Shown here: piece by piece, positions 17,471-26,635 of the stretch
How the letters are laid out: every line of letters starts with the position of its first letter
How positions within the stretch are numbered: position 1 is the stretch's first letter
Source of the DNA: an uncultured Alcanivorax sp.
GTDB lineage: Bacteria > Pseudomonadota > Gammaproteobacteria > Pseudomonadales > Alcanivoracaceae
Direction of reading: 5' to 3'
DNA length: 64,000 nucleotides
Assembly (NCBI RefSeq): GCF_947258575.1
Contig: NZ_CAMYIV010000011.1
Span: 62,001 to 126,000 of the forward strand
Made by a program: the position numbers and the translations under genes
The notes under the pieces: model-generated
Databases searched by the model: none
Told to the model about the DNA's origin: nothing
What the model saw: the letters and a program-made list of their open reading frames with translations, nothing else

Positions 17471-19687
17471 ATGCATTTACAGCGTCGCTTGCTTTGCTGT
17501 GCCATCGCCTCCGCCGTGGCCTCCGCGGCTGCTCCGGCTTTTGCCGACCAGGCCAATGAGCTGAAACCGGTACAGATCCTCGGGGATCGTCAGGACACCT
17601 TCAGTGTCAGTGGCTCAGCCCACGTGATCTCTAACGAAGATCTTGAAGAAAAAGAATATACCGACGTGCACCGTATGCTGCGGGATGTGCCCGGTGTGTA
17701 CTTCCAGGAAGAGGAAGGCTACGGCCTGCGCCCGAACATCGGTATCCGTGGTTCCGGTCGTGACCGCTCCAACAAGATCTCTCTGATGGAGGACAGCGTA
17801 CTCATTGCTCCGGCTCCTTATGCTGCTCCGTCTGCCTATTACTTCCCCAGTGCCGGTCGTTTCTACGGTATTGAAGTGCTTAAAGGCCCGGATACCCTGC
17901 GCTACGGCCCCTTCACCGTGGGCGGTGCCATTAACTTGCTGTCCACCCCGATTCCTGATCGTGCTTCCGGCATGGTGAATGTGGAAGGTGGTGAAGACGG
18001 TGCCCAGCGTGCTCACGCCTACTATGGCGCTACCGAAGGCCAGCTGGGCTTTCTGCTGGAAGCTCACCAGCAGCGCACCCAGGGCTTCAAGGACATCGAT
18101 CGCTCCAACCGCGATGCGGGTTTCGACAAGCGTGACTACGTCGCCAAGCTGCGCTGGCAGGCGCCGGAAACCGCTGATATCCAGCAGGCGTTTGAACTGA
18201 AGCTAGAGCATTCCAGTGAAGTCTCAGACGAAACTTACCTGGGGCTGACCGACCGTGATTTCGCGCGGGATGCCAATCGCCGTTATGGACTGACTGATAT
18301 CGATCAGATGGATAATGATCGTGATGCAGTTTCCCTGCGCCACACTCTGGCAATTGATGAAAATACCACTTTGAATACCGTGGCTTATCGGAACGAGTTC
18401 CAGCGCAACTGGTTCAAGCTGGATAAGATTGGCGGCGTCGGCATTGGCAGTTATGTGAATACAGCGAACACTTCTGGCGGCGTCAATCAGTCTGTGTTGC
18501 GTGGTGATACAGATGCCACCGGGTTGGAGTTCAAGAACAACAATCGTGAGTACACGTCTCAAGGTGTTCAGTCGGAGCTGGGCTACGCTTTCTCGACGGG
18601 TGATATCAGGCATGACTTGGTTGTGGGCGCCCGTTACCACGAAGATGAAGTGGATCGTTTCCAGCCGGTAGATGTTTATGACCAGATCAATGGAAGCCTG
18701 GTTTATCAAAGCACTACGGCCGCCACTGGAAGCAATAACCGGGTAGAAAATGCCGATGCTATTTCCGCCTGGATTGTGGATCACGCCTATATTGGCGATG
18801 TGATTGTTACTGGCTCCCTGCGCTACGAGAACGTGGAAACCGATGCCAAGCGCTGGCTTGATGCTGCTCGTAATAATGAAGATGTGAATTGGAGAAAAAG
18901 CAATCGTAACGAAGAGCTGATGGCGGGTCTGGGTGCTACCTGGTTGCTGGATGATAATTGGTCCTTGCTGGCCGGTGTTCATCAGGGCTTCGCGCCTGCC
19001 GGTGCTTCTGAGTCTCGTGGCACTGAAGCGGAGAAAAGCCTTAACTACGAGGCCGGCTTCCGCTATTGGCAGGAGAGCTTCAGTGCAGATGTGATTGCGT
19101 TCTACAGTGACTATGAAAACACCCTGCAGAATTGCTCCGTCGCCAATAGCTGCACACTGGCCGACAGCTCGATTAAAACCTCAGGCTCTGTGAGCCTGGG
19201 TGAGAGTGAAATTCAAGGTCTGGAAGTTGGTATCAACAGTGTTGTTTGGGAAGGCGATAGTGGTCTTCGTGCCCCGGTACGTCTTGCCTATACCTACACC
19301 GATGGTGAAATCACCAAAGCCTCCGAGGGTGCAGACAGCAGCGTAGAGCGTGGCGATGTACTGCCATATCTGCCCAAGCATCTGGCCAGCCTGACCTTCG
19401 GCCTGGAAAAGCCGGCGGCCTGGTCGGCGCTGATGTCCGTCAGCCACACCGAGAATATGTGTGTCGACAACACCTGTGATCGTCCTGGTCAGGTAACTAC
19501 GTTCAAGCGCACCAGCGATTATGTGATCGCGGATGTAGTGGCCACTTACCACGTGAACAGCGATATGGAAGTGTATGCCAAGGTGGATAACGTGTTTGAC
19601 GATCAGGAAATCGTCTCCCGCGATCCCGCTGGCGCCCGTCCCAACAAGCCGCGTACCGGCTACCTGGGCATGAAAGTGCGCTTCTGA
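17471..19687 (+). CDS. TonB-dependent outer-membrane receptor, FecA-like
   Basis: Outer-membrane gated channel that takes up a ferric chelate using TonB energy. 738 aa from the ATG at 17471, which follows GGAAGGAC. A signal peptide of about 25 residues ends AAAPAFA; the plug domain (about 40-170) carries LRDVPGVYFQEEEGYGLRP and GIRGSGRDRSNKI, close to ferric-dicitrate receptor FecA and relatives. The rest is a 22-strand barrel ending in phenylalanine (LGMKVRF), the usual outer-membrane signature. There is no N-terminal signalling domain, so it should not work through a FecIR-type sigma/anti-sigma pair, and none is nearby. A Fur-like box and a UUCG-loop terminator bracket it as a single-gene unit. 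Confidence 0.9.
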   Translation: MHLQRRLLCCAIASAVASAAAPAFADQANELKPVQILGDRQDTFSVSGSAHVISNEDLEEKEYTDVHRMLRDVPGVYFQEEEGYGLRPNIGIRGSGRDRSNKISLMEDSVLIAPAPYAAPSAYYFPSAGRFYGIEVLKGPDTLRYGPFTVGGAINLLSTPIPDRASGMVNVEGGEDGAQRAHAYYGATEGQLGFLLEAHQQRTQGFKDIDRSNRDAGFDKRDYVAKLRWQAPETADIQQAFELKLEHSSEVSDETYLGLTDRDFARDANRRYGLTDIDQMDNDRDAVSLRHTLAIDENTTLNTVAYRNEFQRNWFKLDKIGGVGIGSYVNTANTSGGVNQSVLRGDTDATGLEFKNNNREYTSQGVQSELGYAFSTGDIRHDLVVGARYHEDEVDRFQPVDVYDQINGSLVYQSTTAATGSNNRVENADAISAWIVDHAYIGDVIVTGSLRYENVETDAKRWLDAARNNEDVNWRKSNRNEELMAGLGATWLLDDNWSLLAGVHQGFAPAGASESRGTEAEKSLNYEAGFRYWQESFSADVIAFYSDYENTLQNCSVANSCTLADSSIKTSGSVSLGESEIQGLEVGINSVVWEGDSGLRAPVRLAYTYTDGEITKASEGADSSVERGDVLPYLPKHLASLTFGLEKPAAWSALMSVSHTENMCVDNTCDRPGQVTTFKRTSDYVIADVVATYHVNSDMEVYAKVDNVFDDQEIVSRDPAGARPNKPRTGYLGMKVRF

Positions 19688-19712
19688 GGCATTAATCTGT
19701 CGCAGCAAGAGG

Positions 19713-19736
19713 AAAAGGGGGCTTCGGCCCCCTTTT
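19713..19736 (+). terminator. Terminator after the FecA-like gene
   Basis: Perfect ten-pair stem AAAAGGGGGC/GCCCCCTTTT with a TTCG tetraloop; the A-side and T-side make it potentially bidirectional. Confidence 0.9.
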
Positions 19737-19855
19737 CTGTTGTGGAATACCCTTGAAGCCGCATTGTTCCGGCCCCATCTGGGAGGGGCAGGGCCATCAG
19801 TGGTAGAATAGTGGCCAACCACAGCCAATACACCCCAAACCGCCAGGTAGTCAGT

Positions 19856-20194
19856 ATGGATGTTATCCAGGTCATCAAAGACCAGATCGAAAAGAACCCG
19901 GTGATCCTCTACATGAAGGGCACCCCGCAGTTCCCCCAGTGCGGTTTCTCCGCTCAGGTGGTGGAAGCCATGACCGCTGTTGGCAAGCCGTTTGCCTATG
20001 TGAACATCCTGGAGGCGCCGGAAATCCGTCAGAGCCTGAAGGAATACGCCAACTGGCCGACCTATCCGCAGCTGTGGGTGGGCGGTGAGCTGGTCGGCGG
20101 CTGCGATATCATTATGGACATGTACCGTTCCGGTCAGCTCAAGGAGCTGGTTGAAGATGCCGCAGTGGATGCCGATGCGGGCGATAACGCCTGA
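19856..20194 (+). CDS. grxD: Monothiol glutaredoxin, Grx4 type
   Basis: Small cytoplasmic iron-sulfur cluster carrier. 112 aa from the ATG at 19856 (MDVIQVIKDQIEKNPVILYM). The CGFS active site (Cys29 in PQFPQCGFS) defines the class that binds a bridging 2Fe-2S cluster with glutathione; the WPTYPQLW cis-proline and GGCDI loop complete the fold. It is monocistronic with its own terminator. The short C-terminal tail after LKELVE is acidic and lacks other features. Confidence 0.95.
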   Translation: MDVIQVIKDQIEKNPVILYMKGTPQFPQCGFSAQVVEAMTAVGKPFAYVNILEAPEIRQSLKEYANWPTYPQLWVGGELVGGCDIIMDMYRSGQLKELVEDAAVDADAGDNA

Positions 20195-20220
20195 TAGCAT
20201 CGTCCTCCCGCGTACAAAAG

Positions 20221-20245
20221 ACCCGGCCTCGCGCCGGGTTTTTTT
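20221..20245 (+). terminator. Terminator after grxD
   Basis: Seven-pair stem ACCCGGC/GCCGGGT with a five-base loop followed by seven Ts. Confidence 0.9.
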
Positions 20246-20365
20246 GTGTCCGCCGTTTGTGTGCTCTTGACGGTTTTGTTCAGCGGTCTGGTTGTCCTGG
20301 TGTTGGCACGGGTGTTGTGGCGCCTACAATCGAAGCGGATTGTTACCGCTTATTGAGGAAGCCCG

Positions 20366-21088
20366 GTGAAACAACGCAAACCCACAAGCCAGTGGCGTCG
20401 CTGGCATCGCTGGCTGGGCCTGCTGGTCGCCTTGCCGGTGCTGGTACTGTCGGTCACCGGGGTGCTGCTGAATCACATTGAGTTCCTGGACTGGGCCGAT
20501 GACCCCTTGCCGCCCTGGTTGGCGCGTAGCTATGGCGTGTCGCCAACGGAACAGATTCACGGCAGTCAGGTTGACGGGCACTGGTATGCCCAGGCGGGTG
20601 AGCGTCTGTTTATGGATGGCAGTGCCGTGGCGTCTTGTTCGGCGCCGTTTCAGGGGGCGGTAGCGGCGCAAGGTCTGACCGTGGCGGGTTGTGGCGGCGA
20701 TCTTCTGTTGTTGCAGGGCGACCAACAGGTGGAACGGCTGCGGCCGGGCCAGGGCGTCCCTGTATTTACTCGCCTTGGAGTGACCGGGGGAGCGCTGGTC
20801 CTGGAGACAGAAAGCCGGCTGCTACGGTTCGATCTGGAACATCTGAACCGCGTGGTGCTGGCAGTGCCTGACTGGCAGCCTGCTGTAATTGAGCCGTTGC
20901 CGGCGGTGCTGCAACCCGGTTTGCAGGCTGCCAGTGTGCCGGCGTCGCTGAACTGGCAACGGCTGTTGCAGGATCTTCATGCCGGCCGTGTATTCGGTTG
21001 GGCAGGGCAATGGGCGATGGATCTGGCAGCCTTGTTGCTGGTGGTACTGGCGCTGACCGGGGTGGTTATCTGGTCGCGCAGCCGGTGA
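20366..21088 (+). CDS. PepSY-associated membrane protein
   Basis: Inner-membrane protein of 240 aa. An N-terminal amphipathic segment RRWHRWLGLLVALPVLVLSVTG leads into TM1, which has the histidine-containing W-H-R-W-x-G pattern of PepSY-associated TM proteins. A periplasmic domain of about 170 residues follows, and a second TM lies at the C-terminus (LAALLLVVLALTGVVIW). The start is GTG at 20366 with AGGAAG just upstream. Related proteins occur with iron uptake or reduction systems, which would fit the FecA-like gene nearby, though grxD and a terminator separate them. The exact function is unknown. Confidence 0.7.
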   Translation: MKQRKPTSQWRRWHRWLGLLVALPVLVLSVTGVLLNHIEFLDWADDPLPPWLARSYGVSPTEQIHGSQVDGHWYAQAGERLFMDGSAVASCSAPFQGAVAAQGLTVAGCGGDLLLLQGDQQVERLRPGQGVPVFTRLGVTGGALVLETESRLLRFDLEHLNRVVLAVPDWQPAVIEPLPAVLQPGLQAASVPASLNWQRLLQDLHAGRVFGWAGQWAMDLAALLLVVLALTGVVIWSRSR

Positions 21089-21274
21089 TTATTTGAGCAG
21101 GTATGGTCGATTCCGGCCTCAAAAGCCACCGGGCCATTGAAAGCATGGCCATAATCCCCATGATAGTGCCATGCAGCGCGGCGACAGCCGTTGTATTATC
21201 GCTGCTCAGATTCAATGTTGGTTCCGGCATTCTGAATTGCCGGATAGTCAATCAAGTCACAATGGAGAGAAACA

Positions 21275-21877
21275 ATGGGCGTTCTGGTAGGTAAACCGGC
21301 ACCTGATTTCACGGTTCCCGCAGTACTGGGCGATGGCAGCATCGTTGATGAATTCACCCTGTCCGAAGCCATCAAGGGCAAGTACGGTCTGGTGTTCTTC
21401 TACCCGCTGGACTTCACCTTTGTGTGCCCTTCCGAGCTTATCGCTTTGGATCACCGCATGGACGCGTTCAAAGAGCGCAACGTGGAAGTGATCGGTGTGT
21501 CCATCGACAGCCACTTCACCCACAACGCATGGCGTAACACCCCGGTCAACGACGGCGGTATCGGTCCGGTGAAATACACCCTGGCCGCCGACATGAACCA
21601 CGGCATTGCCCAGTCCTACGACGTTGAGTCCGAAGGTGGCATGGCATTCCGCGGTGTGTTCCTGATCGACCAGAACGGCGTGGTGCGCAGCCAGATCGTT
21701 AACGATCTGCCCCTGGGCCGTAACATGGACGAGCTGATTCGTCTGGTCGACGCCCTGCAGTTCCACGAAGAGCACGGCGAAGTGTGCCCGGCGGGTTGGC
21801 AGAAAGGCGACTCCGGCATGAACGCCTCTCCGGATGGCGTGGCCGAGTACCTGTCTGGTAACGCCGACAAGCTGTAA
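21275..21877 (+). CDS. 2-Cys peroxiredoxin (AhpC/Prx1 family)
   Basis: Thiol peroxidase that reduces hydrogen peroxide and organic hydroperoxides. 200 aa, with peroxidatic Cys51 in FYPLDFTFVCPSE, resolving Cys171 in HGEVCPAGW, and the partner Thr48 and Arg126 (MAFRGVFL). The sequence is of the typical 2-Cys decameric type. The GGAGAG ribosome-binding site is well placed. No ahpF follows, so the reductant is probably thioredoxin or an AhpF encoded elsewhere. It forms a single-gene unit with an intrinsic terminator. Confidence 0.93.
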   Translation: MGVLVGKPAPDFTVPAVLGDGSIVDEFTLSEAIKGKYGLVFFYPLDFTFVCPSELIALDHRMDAFKERNVEVIGVSIDSHFTHNAWRNTPVNDGGIGPVKYTLAADMNHGIAQSYDVESEGGMAFRGVFLIDQNGVVRSQIVNDLPLGRNMDELIRLVDALQFHEEHGEVCPAGWQKGDSGMNASPDGVAEYLSGNADKL

Positions 21878-21891
21878 TAAAAAAGCAGCAC

Positions 21892-21925
21892 AAAAAAAGG
21901 GCGGCCATTGGGTCGCCCTTTTTTT
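21892..21925 (+). terminator. Terminator after the peroxiredoxin gene
   Basis: A run of seven As and GGGCG pairs with CGCCC and seven Ts, so the structure is bidirectional and could also serve the converging RNase T gene. Confidence 0.88.
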
Positions 21926-21954
21926 GTGGTCGCAAACTTTTGCGGCTTTCTAAA

Positions 21955-22037
21955 CGTAGGGTGCACTGAGCCTCGGGCGAACTGCACCGATCCGGCGTTT
22001 GATGGTGCAGTTCGCCCGAGGCTCAGTGCACCCTACG
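21955..22037. repeat. Perfect 34-bp inverted repeat
   Basis: Arms 21955-21988 and 22004-22037 are exact reverse complements around a 15-base loop (gatccggcgtttgat). The ends read GTAGGGTGCAC, like the GTAGGGTGGATTA REP at 8115, so this is probably another member of a REP/MITE-like family. No open reading frame lies inside. Confidence 0.9.
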
Positions 22038-22097
22038 CAATCAAAGGTGGCGTTCCGGGATTCAGAGGTGAGGCCCAGTCTTTTCTCGGTGTTCTTA

Positions 22098-22111
22098 GTG
22101 CCCTCTGTGGT
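22098..22111. repeat. Single arm of the CCACAGAGGGCAC repeat
   Basis: GTGCCCTCTGTGGT is the same sequence as one arm of the palindrome at 49718-49784. Only one arm is left here, just before the 3' end of the RNase T gene. Confidence 0.6.
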
Positions 22112-22122
22112 AAAAGCGCAGT

Positions 22123-22791
22123 TCAATCCAACTGCTTTGCCAGCGTCGGTGGCATGTCCCGCGCCGGTGGTGGTGGCCAGCCGCCCAGGTCCTTGAAGCG
22201 GTTTACCATGGAGCAGAACAGCTCTGCGGTTCGGGTGGCATCGTAGAGCGCCGAATGTGCCTCGCGCTGGTTGAAGCGGATGCCGGCGGCTTCACAGGCC
22301 TTGGCCAGTACCGTCTGGCCATACACCAGCCCTGCCAGGGCGGCAGTGTCAAAGCTGGAGAACGGGTGGAAGGGGTTGCGCTTGATATCGGCGCGTTCCG
22401 ATGCCGAGTTCAAAAAGCCCTGATCAAAGAAGCTGTTATGGCCCACCAGTACGGCGCGGGTGCAGCCATGGTGTTTGATGGCCTTGCGGACCGGCTCAAA
22501 CACGCCTTTCAGGGCGGTTTCCTCGGGCACGGCCCCGCGCAGGGGGTTGTCCGGGTCAATGCCGGTAAAATCCAGCGCAGCCTGCTCGATGTTGGCACCC
22601 GGGAAGGGGTCCACATGAAACTGGATGCGGGTGGACGGACGCAGGTAGCCCTGGGCGTCCATATCAATCAGGACGGCGGCAATTTCCAGCAGCGCGTCGG
22701 TCTGGGCATTAAAGCCCCCGGTTTCCACATCTATCACTACTGGCAAAAAGCCCCGAAACCGCAGCGCCAGGCTGGGGTGCTGATCATTCAT
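22123..22791 (-). CDS. rnt: Ribonuclease T
   Basis: 3'-5' exoribonuclease that trims the 3' ends of tRNA, 5S and 23S rRNA. 222 aa. DEDDh catalytic residues are visible: [18 protein letters not shown] (motif I), [11 protein letters not shown] (motif II), and [14 protein letters not shown] (motif III with the catalytic His). [18 protein letters not shown] and the terminal GGWP are close to the E. coli enzyme. The ATG at 22791 is preferred over one six codons earlier because GGAG lies five bases before it. It converges on the peroxiredoxin gene. Confidence 0.95.
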   Translation of the reverse strand: MNDQHPSLALRFRGFLPVVIDVETGGFNAQTDALLEIAAVLIDMDAQGYLRPSTRIQFHVDPFPGANIEQAALDFTGIDPDNPLRGAVPEETALKGVFEPVRKAIKHHGCTRAVLVGHNSFFDQGFLNSASERADIKRNPFHPFSSFDTAALAGLVYGQTVLAKACEAAGIRFNQREAHSALYDATRTAELFCSMVNRFKDLGGWPPPPARDMPPTLAKQLD

Positions 22792-22901
22792 GATCACTCC
22801 ATCAGACACACAAATCCCGTCTGACTGCGCTGGGCAGCCGCGAGAGGGGGCTATGCTACCGGAAAGCCCGCAGGGGCAACAGGCGCGAAAGCGGATCAGA
22901 G

Positions 22902-22931
22902 ATGACGCCAGCCGGGCAGGGCGGGTACAAT
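22902..22931 (+). promoter_or_regulatory. Predicted promoter of argG
   Basis: TACAAT (22926-22931) as a -10 box with ATGACG as a partial -35 box (four of six), 18 bases apart, about 60 bases before the argG start. Confidence 0.45.
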
Positions 22932-22992
22932 ACGCGGCCTCGATTCACCGGGGGGCGCCTGATCCGGGGCCTCTCACATGCGGAGTCTTTCA

Positions 22993-24216
22993 ATGTCCAA
23001 GATCAACAAGGTGGTACTGGCCTATTCCGGCGGCCTGGATACCTCGGTTATCGTCAAATGGCTGCAGGATACCTATGACTGTGAGGTGGTGACCTTTACC
23101 GCCGATATCGGTCAGGGCGAAGAAGTGGAGCCGGCCCGCGCCAAGGCAGAAGCCATGGGCGTGAAGGAAATCTACATTGAAGACCTGCGCGAAGAATTCG
23201 TGCGCGACTACGTATTTCCCATGTTCCGCGCCAATACCATCTATGAAGGTGAGTACCTGCTGGGCACCTCCATTGCCCGTCCGCTGATTGCCAAGCGCTT
23301 GGTGGAGATTGCCGAAGAAACCGGTGCTGATGCCATTTCTCACGGCGCCACCGGCAAGGGCAACGATCAGGTCCGCTTCGAGCTGGGTGCCTACGCCCTG
23401 GCCCCGGGCATTCAGGTGATTGCTCCCTGGCGGGAGTGGGATCTGAACTCCCGCGAGAAACTGATGGCGTACTGTGAAGAGCGCAATATCCCGGTAGATT
23501 TCTCCAGCAAGAAGAAAAAATCCCCGTACTCCATGGATGCCAACCTGCTGCATATCTCTTATGAAGGCGGCAACCTGGAAGATCCCTGGTGGGAAGCGGA
23601 AGAAGACATGTGGCGCTGGAGCGTGAGCCCGGAAGCGGCTCCAGACCAGCCCACCTATATCACTCTGACCTATGAGAAGGGTGATATCGTGGCCATCGAC
23701 GGCGAGAGCCTGAGCCCCGCCGACGTACTGGCCAAGCTTAACAAGCTGGGTGGCGACAACGGCATCGGCCGTCTCGACATCGTCGAGAACCGCTATGTGG
23801 GCATGAAGTCCCGTGGCTGTTACGAAACCCCGGGCGGCACCATCATGATGCCGGCCCACCGCGCCATCGAGTCCCTGACGCTGGATCGTGAGTCTGCCCA
23901 CCTGAAAGACTCAGTGATGCCCAAGTACGCCGAGCTGCTCTATAACGGCTACTGGTGGAGCCCGGAGCGTCTGGCCCTGCAGAAGCTGATCGATGCGACC
24001 CAGGAGCACGTTAACGGCGAAGTGCGCATGAAATTGTACAAGGGCAACGCCATTGTGGTCGGTCGTCGCTCTGACAATGACAGCCTGTTCGACGCCTCTA
24101 TCGCCACGTTTGAAGACGATGCTGGCGCTTACGATCAGAAGGACGCGGAAGGCTTTATCAAGCTGAACGCCCTGCGCCTGCGTATTGCTGCCAAGAATGG
24201 CCGCAAGCTGAGCTAA
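22993..24216 (+). CDS. argG: Argininosuccinate synthase
   Basis: Joins citrulline and aspartate with ATP, the step after ArgF. 407 aa from the ATG at 22993, with CGGAG seven bases upstream. Motifs: the ATP-pyrophosphatase P-loop [26 protein letters not shown], and the [14 protein letters not shown] and YETPGGTIM regions. Together with the argD-argF pair 8 kb away it completes ornithine to argininosuccinate; argH is not in the window. It ends at a strong terminator and forms its own unit. Confidence 0.96.
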   Translation: MSKINKVVLAYSGGLDTSVIVKWLQDTYDCEVVTFTADIGQGEEVEPARAKAEAMGVKEIYIEDLREEFVRDYVFPMFRANTIYEGEYLLGTSIARPLIAKRLVEIAEETGADAISHGATGKGNDQVRFELGAYALAPGIQVIAPWREWDLNSREKLMAYCEERNIPVDFSSKKKKSPYSMDANLLHISYEGGNLEDPWWEAEEDMWRWSVSPEAAPDQPTYITLTYEKGDIVAIDGESLSPADVLAKLNKLGGDNGIGRLDIVENRYVGMKSRGCYETPGGTIMMPAHRAIESLTLDRESAHLKDSVMPKYAELLYNGYWWSPERLALQKLIDATQEHVNGEVRMKLYKGNAIVVGRRSDNDSLFDASIATFEDDAGAYDQKDAEGFIKLNALRLRIAAKNGRKLS

Positions 24217-24254
24217 AGAAGAGACGCGGCACGCTTCACGCCGTATGCAACACG

Positions 24255-24292
24255 AAAAACCGCCGTAGCCGAGAGGCTGCGGCGGTTTTTTT
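24255..24292 (+). terminator. Terminator after argG
   Basis: Thirteen-pair stem with one mismatch (AACCGCCG... with ...CGGCGGTT), GAGA loop, then seven Ts. Confidence 0.92.
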
Positions 24293-24417
24293 GTGCTCGG
24301 TATTCGGTCTTTGCGGTTACATAACGACAAGGAAAATGCATTTAATTTGCACGGTAGTCTCAATTAGCCTGAGGGTAGCAACATACTCACAACAACAGGC
24401 TGATCGAGGACCTTGCC

Positions 24418-25821
24418 ATGACTATCGGGCAAAACCGCTTTTCCATTGTTCACTTGGGGATACTGACTCTGCTGACCGCGTCGCTACTGGGTGGCTGTGG
24501 CGGCGGGGGCAGTGATTCCGCAACGCCTGCTGCTACCGATGTGGATGAGGCCCAGCGCGAGGCGCCACCACAGGAGGACACCCCGGATGAGGTGGCCGAG
24601 GAGGTGCCGGAAGAGACTGAAGATGGCCCCCGGCGGGTGATCTTTGTGGGCAACAACTGGGAAGGTGTGATCGATGTTATCGATGCTAATAGCTATCAGC
24701 GCCTTGGCCGTATCAGCGGCATCCCGGATCAGGCGGCAAGAGAGAAGGAAATTGCCCTCAATCCACTGGATCTGTTGTTCTTTCAGGGCATTCGCGTACT
24801 GATCGGCGAAGGTAATCACCAGTATGTGGACGATATGTACAGTTCGCCGGACGGCCGTCTGCTGATCGTTTCCCGGCCCAGCTATGCGGATGTGGTGGCC
24901 ATCGACGTGGTCAGCGGCGAGATCGCCTGGCAATTCCTGGTGGATGGCTACCGCTCGGACCATATGGCCCTGTCGCCGGATGGCACCCAGGTAGCGGTAT
25001 CCGCTTCCACCGGCAATGTGGTGCACATTCTGGATGTGGAAACCGGCGAGGAGCTCGGCCGCTTCCCGTCCGGGGATTCTCCCCACGAGAATATCTATTC
25101 CGAGGACGGTGAGCGTATCTACCACGCCAGTATCGGCACCGTTTACACACCGCTGGATAATCAACTGATCGGTGATCTGACCGACGGCCTGCTGGGGCAG
25201 AACCTGCTGGATGCCACCAAGGGCGAGCGGGTGTTCCAGGTGGTGGACGCCAACAGCCTGGAAATCATCAAGCAGCTGGATCTGGAAGCGGATCTGGCAG
25301 AGGCAGGTTACGACAACCTCAGTACGGCAGTGCGGCCCATGGCGCATACTGCCGACGAGCGTTATTTCTACTTCCAGCTGTCTTTCCTGCACGGGTTTAT
25401 TGAGTACGACATGCAGGAAGAAAAAGTCCTGCGTCTGGCCGAGTTGCCGGATTTGACCAACGGACTGCCACGGGAGTTCTACGTCAATGATTCCGCCCAT
25501 CACGGCATTGCCCTGAGTGCCGACGATTCCACTCTGTGTGTGGCCGGCACCATGAGCGACTACGTGGCGCTGGTGGATCGTGAAGATTTCTCCCACCAGC
25601 TGAAAACCGGAATCGGCGAGAAGCCCTACTGGGTGACCACCAGCGCCGACGGCAACCACTGCTATGTGTCCTGGAGCGGTACCGACCAGATGTCTGTGTT
25701 CAACTACCAGACCGGCCAGGAAGTGGCCCGTGTGGATGTGGGCGATCACCCCCAGCGTATCCGTGAGGGCAGTGTGCCGGAGGCGTGGGTAGAGGCGCAG
25801 GGCAGCCTGTTCTTGCCCTGA
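24418..25821 (+). CDS. Lipoprotein with YncE-like beta-propeller
   Basis: Predicted lipid-anchored periplasmic or outer-membrane protein of 467 aa. The signal peptide ends in the lipobox LLGGC with lipidated Cys27, followed by a glycine run and an acidic linker rich in Glu and Asp (about 45-70). The rest shows repeated blades of about 40 residues (DDMYSSPDGRLLIVSRPSY, DHMALSPDGTQVAVSASTG, HHGIALSADDSTLCVAGT, YWVTTSADGNHCYVSW), the YVTN/YncE type of beta-propeller. Such proteins often bind metals, DNA or quinone cofactors, but nothing here fixes the ligand. It is monocistronic, and the 3' side is filled by nested REP palindromes. Confidence 0.8.
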   Translation: MTIGQNRFSIVHLGILTLLTASLLGGCGGGGSDSATPAATDVDEAQREAPPQEDTPDEVAEEVPEETEDGPRRVIFVGNNWEGVIDVIDANSYQRLGRISGIPDQAAREKEIALNPLDLLFFQGIRVLIGEGNHQYVDDMYSSPDGRLLIVSRPSYADVVAIDVVSGEIAWQFLVDGYRSDHMALSPDGTQVAVSASTGNVVHILDVETGEELGRFPSGDSPHENIYSEDGERIYHASIGTVYTPLDNQLIGDLTDGLLGQNLLDATKGERVFQVVDANSLEIIKQLDLEADLAEAGYDNLSTAVRPMAHTADERYFYFQLSFLHGFIEYDMQEEKVLRLAELPDLTNGLPREFYVNDSAHHGIALSADDSTLCVAGTMSDYVALVDREDFSHQLKTGIGEKPYWVTTSADGNHCYVSWSGTDQMSVFNYQTGQEVARVDVGDHPQRIREGSVPEAWVEAQGSLFLP

Positions 25822-25844
25822 GCCACGATGCGATAAAACGCTGC

Positions 25845-26065
25845 CCGTAGGAGCGTCGCTGGCGGCGCGATCACCGCAAGCCCGCCCGTCTACAACGAAG
25901 CCGCTGTAGGAGTTCCTCTCGAGGGACGATCCACGCATGAGCGTGGAAATAGCCCGAAGCGCCGATCCAGGATTCGGTTCGGCGCAGATTCGTCCCTCAA
26001 GAGGAACTCCTACAGCGGCTTTGTCGATATAACGGTTAGCGCTGCCAGCAACGCTCCTGCGGCAG
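25845..26065. repeat. Nested REP palindromes
   Basis: Outer pair: GTAGGAGCGTCGCTGGCGGC (from 25847) and a related inverted copy near 26036-26063. Inner pair: a 33-base arm from 25898 (AAGCCGCTGTAGGAGTTCCT...) pairs with one ending near 26022 with one mismatch. The loop between holds smaller hairpins such as CCACGCATGAGCGTGG. GTAGGAGC-type ends are typical of REP elements mobilised by RAYT transposases. Confidence 0.8.
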
Positions 26066-26240
26066 GATGGCGCGCAGAGTATCTGCTATGAGTGGCAGTT
26101 ACCTGGATGTTTTACAGTGTTCACCTGCGCAAACCCCACTTTTTCATTGTCAATCCTGCTTTCTGCCACCACTATTCGCCCTGTAACGAGTCAGGGCTCC
26201 CGTGCCCGCTGAAATTGCTGCTATCAGGAGCGAATGACGC
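26066..26240. other. Upstream region of gloA
   Basis: Rest of the 419-base gap after the lipoprotein gene. It is expected to hold the gloA promoter; I see no clear box. Confidence 0.4.
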
Positions 26241-26624
26241 ATGCGAATCCTGCATACCATGCTGCGCGTGGGTAATCTGGATCGATCCGTGGCCTTTTAT
26301 ACCGAAGTGCTCGGCATGAAGGAGCTGCGTCGTAAGGAGTATCCGGAAGGGCGCTTTACCAATGCCTTTGTCGGCTACCAGCCGGAATCGCAAGGAGCGG
26401 TGCTGGAGCTGACCTGGAACTGGGATCAGACCCGCTATGACCTGGGGGATGGCTACGGCCATGTGGCCCTGGCGGTGGACGACGTGTACGCTGCTTGTGA
26501 GCGTATTCGCGACCGGGGCGGGCGCATTAGCCGCGAACCCGGCCCCATGAAACACGGCAGTACCATCCTGGCGTTTGCAGAAGATCCGGATGGCTACAAG
26601 ATCGAATTGCTGGAAAGGGACTGA
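26241..26624 (+). CDS. gloA: Lactoylglutathione lyase (glyoxalase I)
   Basis: Detoxifies methylglyoxal by isomerising its glutathione hemithioacetal to S-lactoylglutathione. 127 aa, the compact bacterial form that usually takes nickel or cobalt. The four metal ligands are in place: His5 (RILHTMLRV), Glu56 (VLELTWNW), His74 (GYGHVALAV) and Glu122 (GYKIELLER). Two beta-alpha-beta-beta-beta modules span the protein. It is followed after 11 bases by rimB and may be co-transcribed with the rim genes. Confidence 0.94.
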   Translation: MRILHTMLRVGNLDRSVAFYTEVLGMKELRRKEYPEGRFTNAFVGYQPESQGAVLELTWNWDQTRYDLGDGYGHVALAVDDVYAACERIRDRGGRISREPGPMKHGSTILAFAEDPDGYKIELLERD

Positions 26625-26635
26625 GGGGTTCTCGA

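Noticed and set aside
21955-22037. Perfect palindrome as the terminator of the peroxiredoxin or RNase T gene
   Set aside because: No T-tract on either side, and a proper terminator already lies at 21892-21925.
24484-25938. 484-codon minus-strand frame opposite the YncE-like gene
   Set aside because: Shadow frame with no motifs or start signals.
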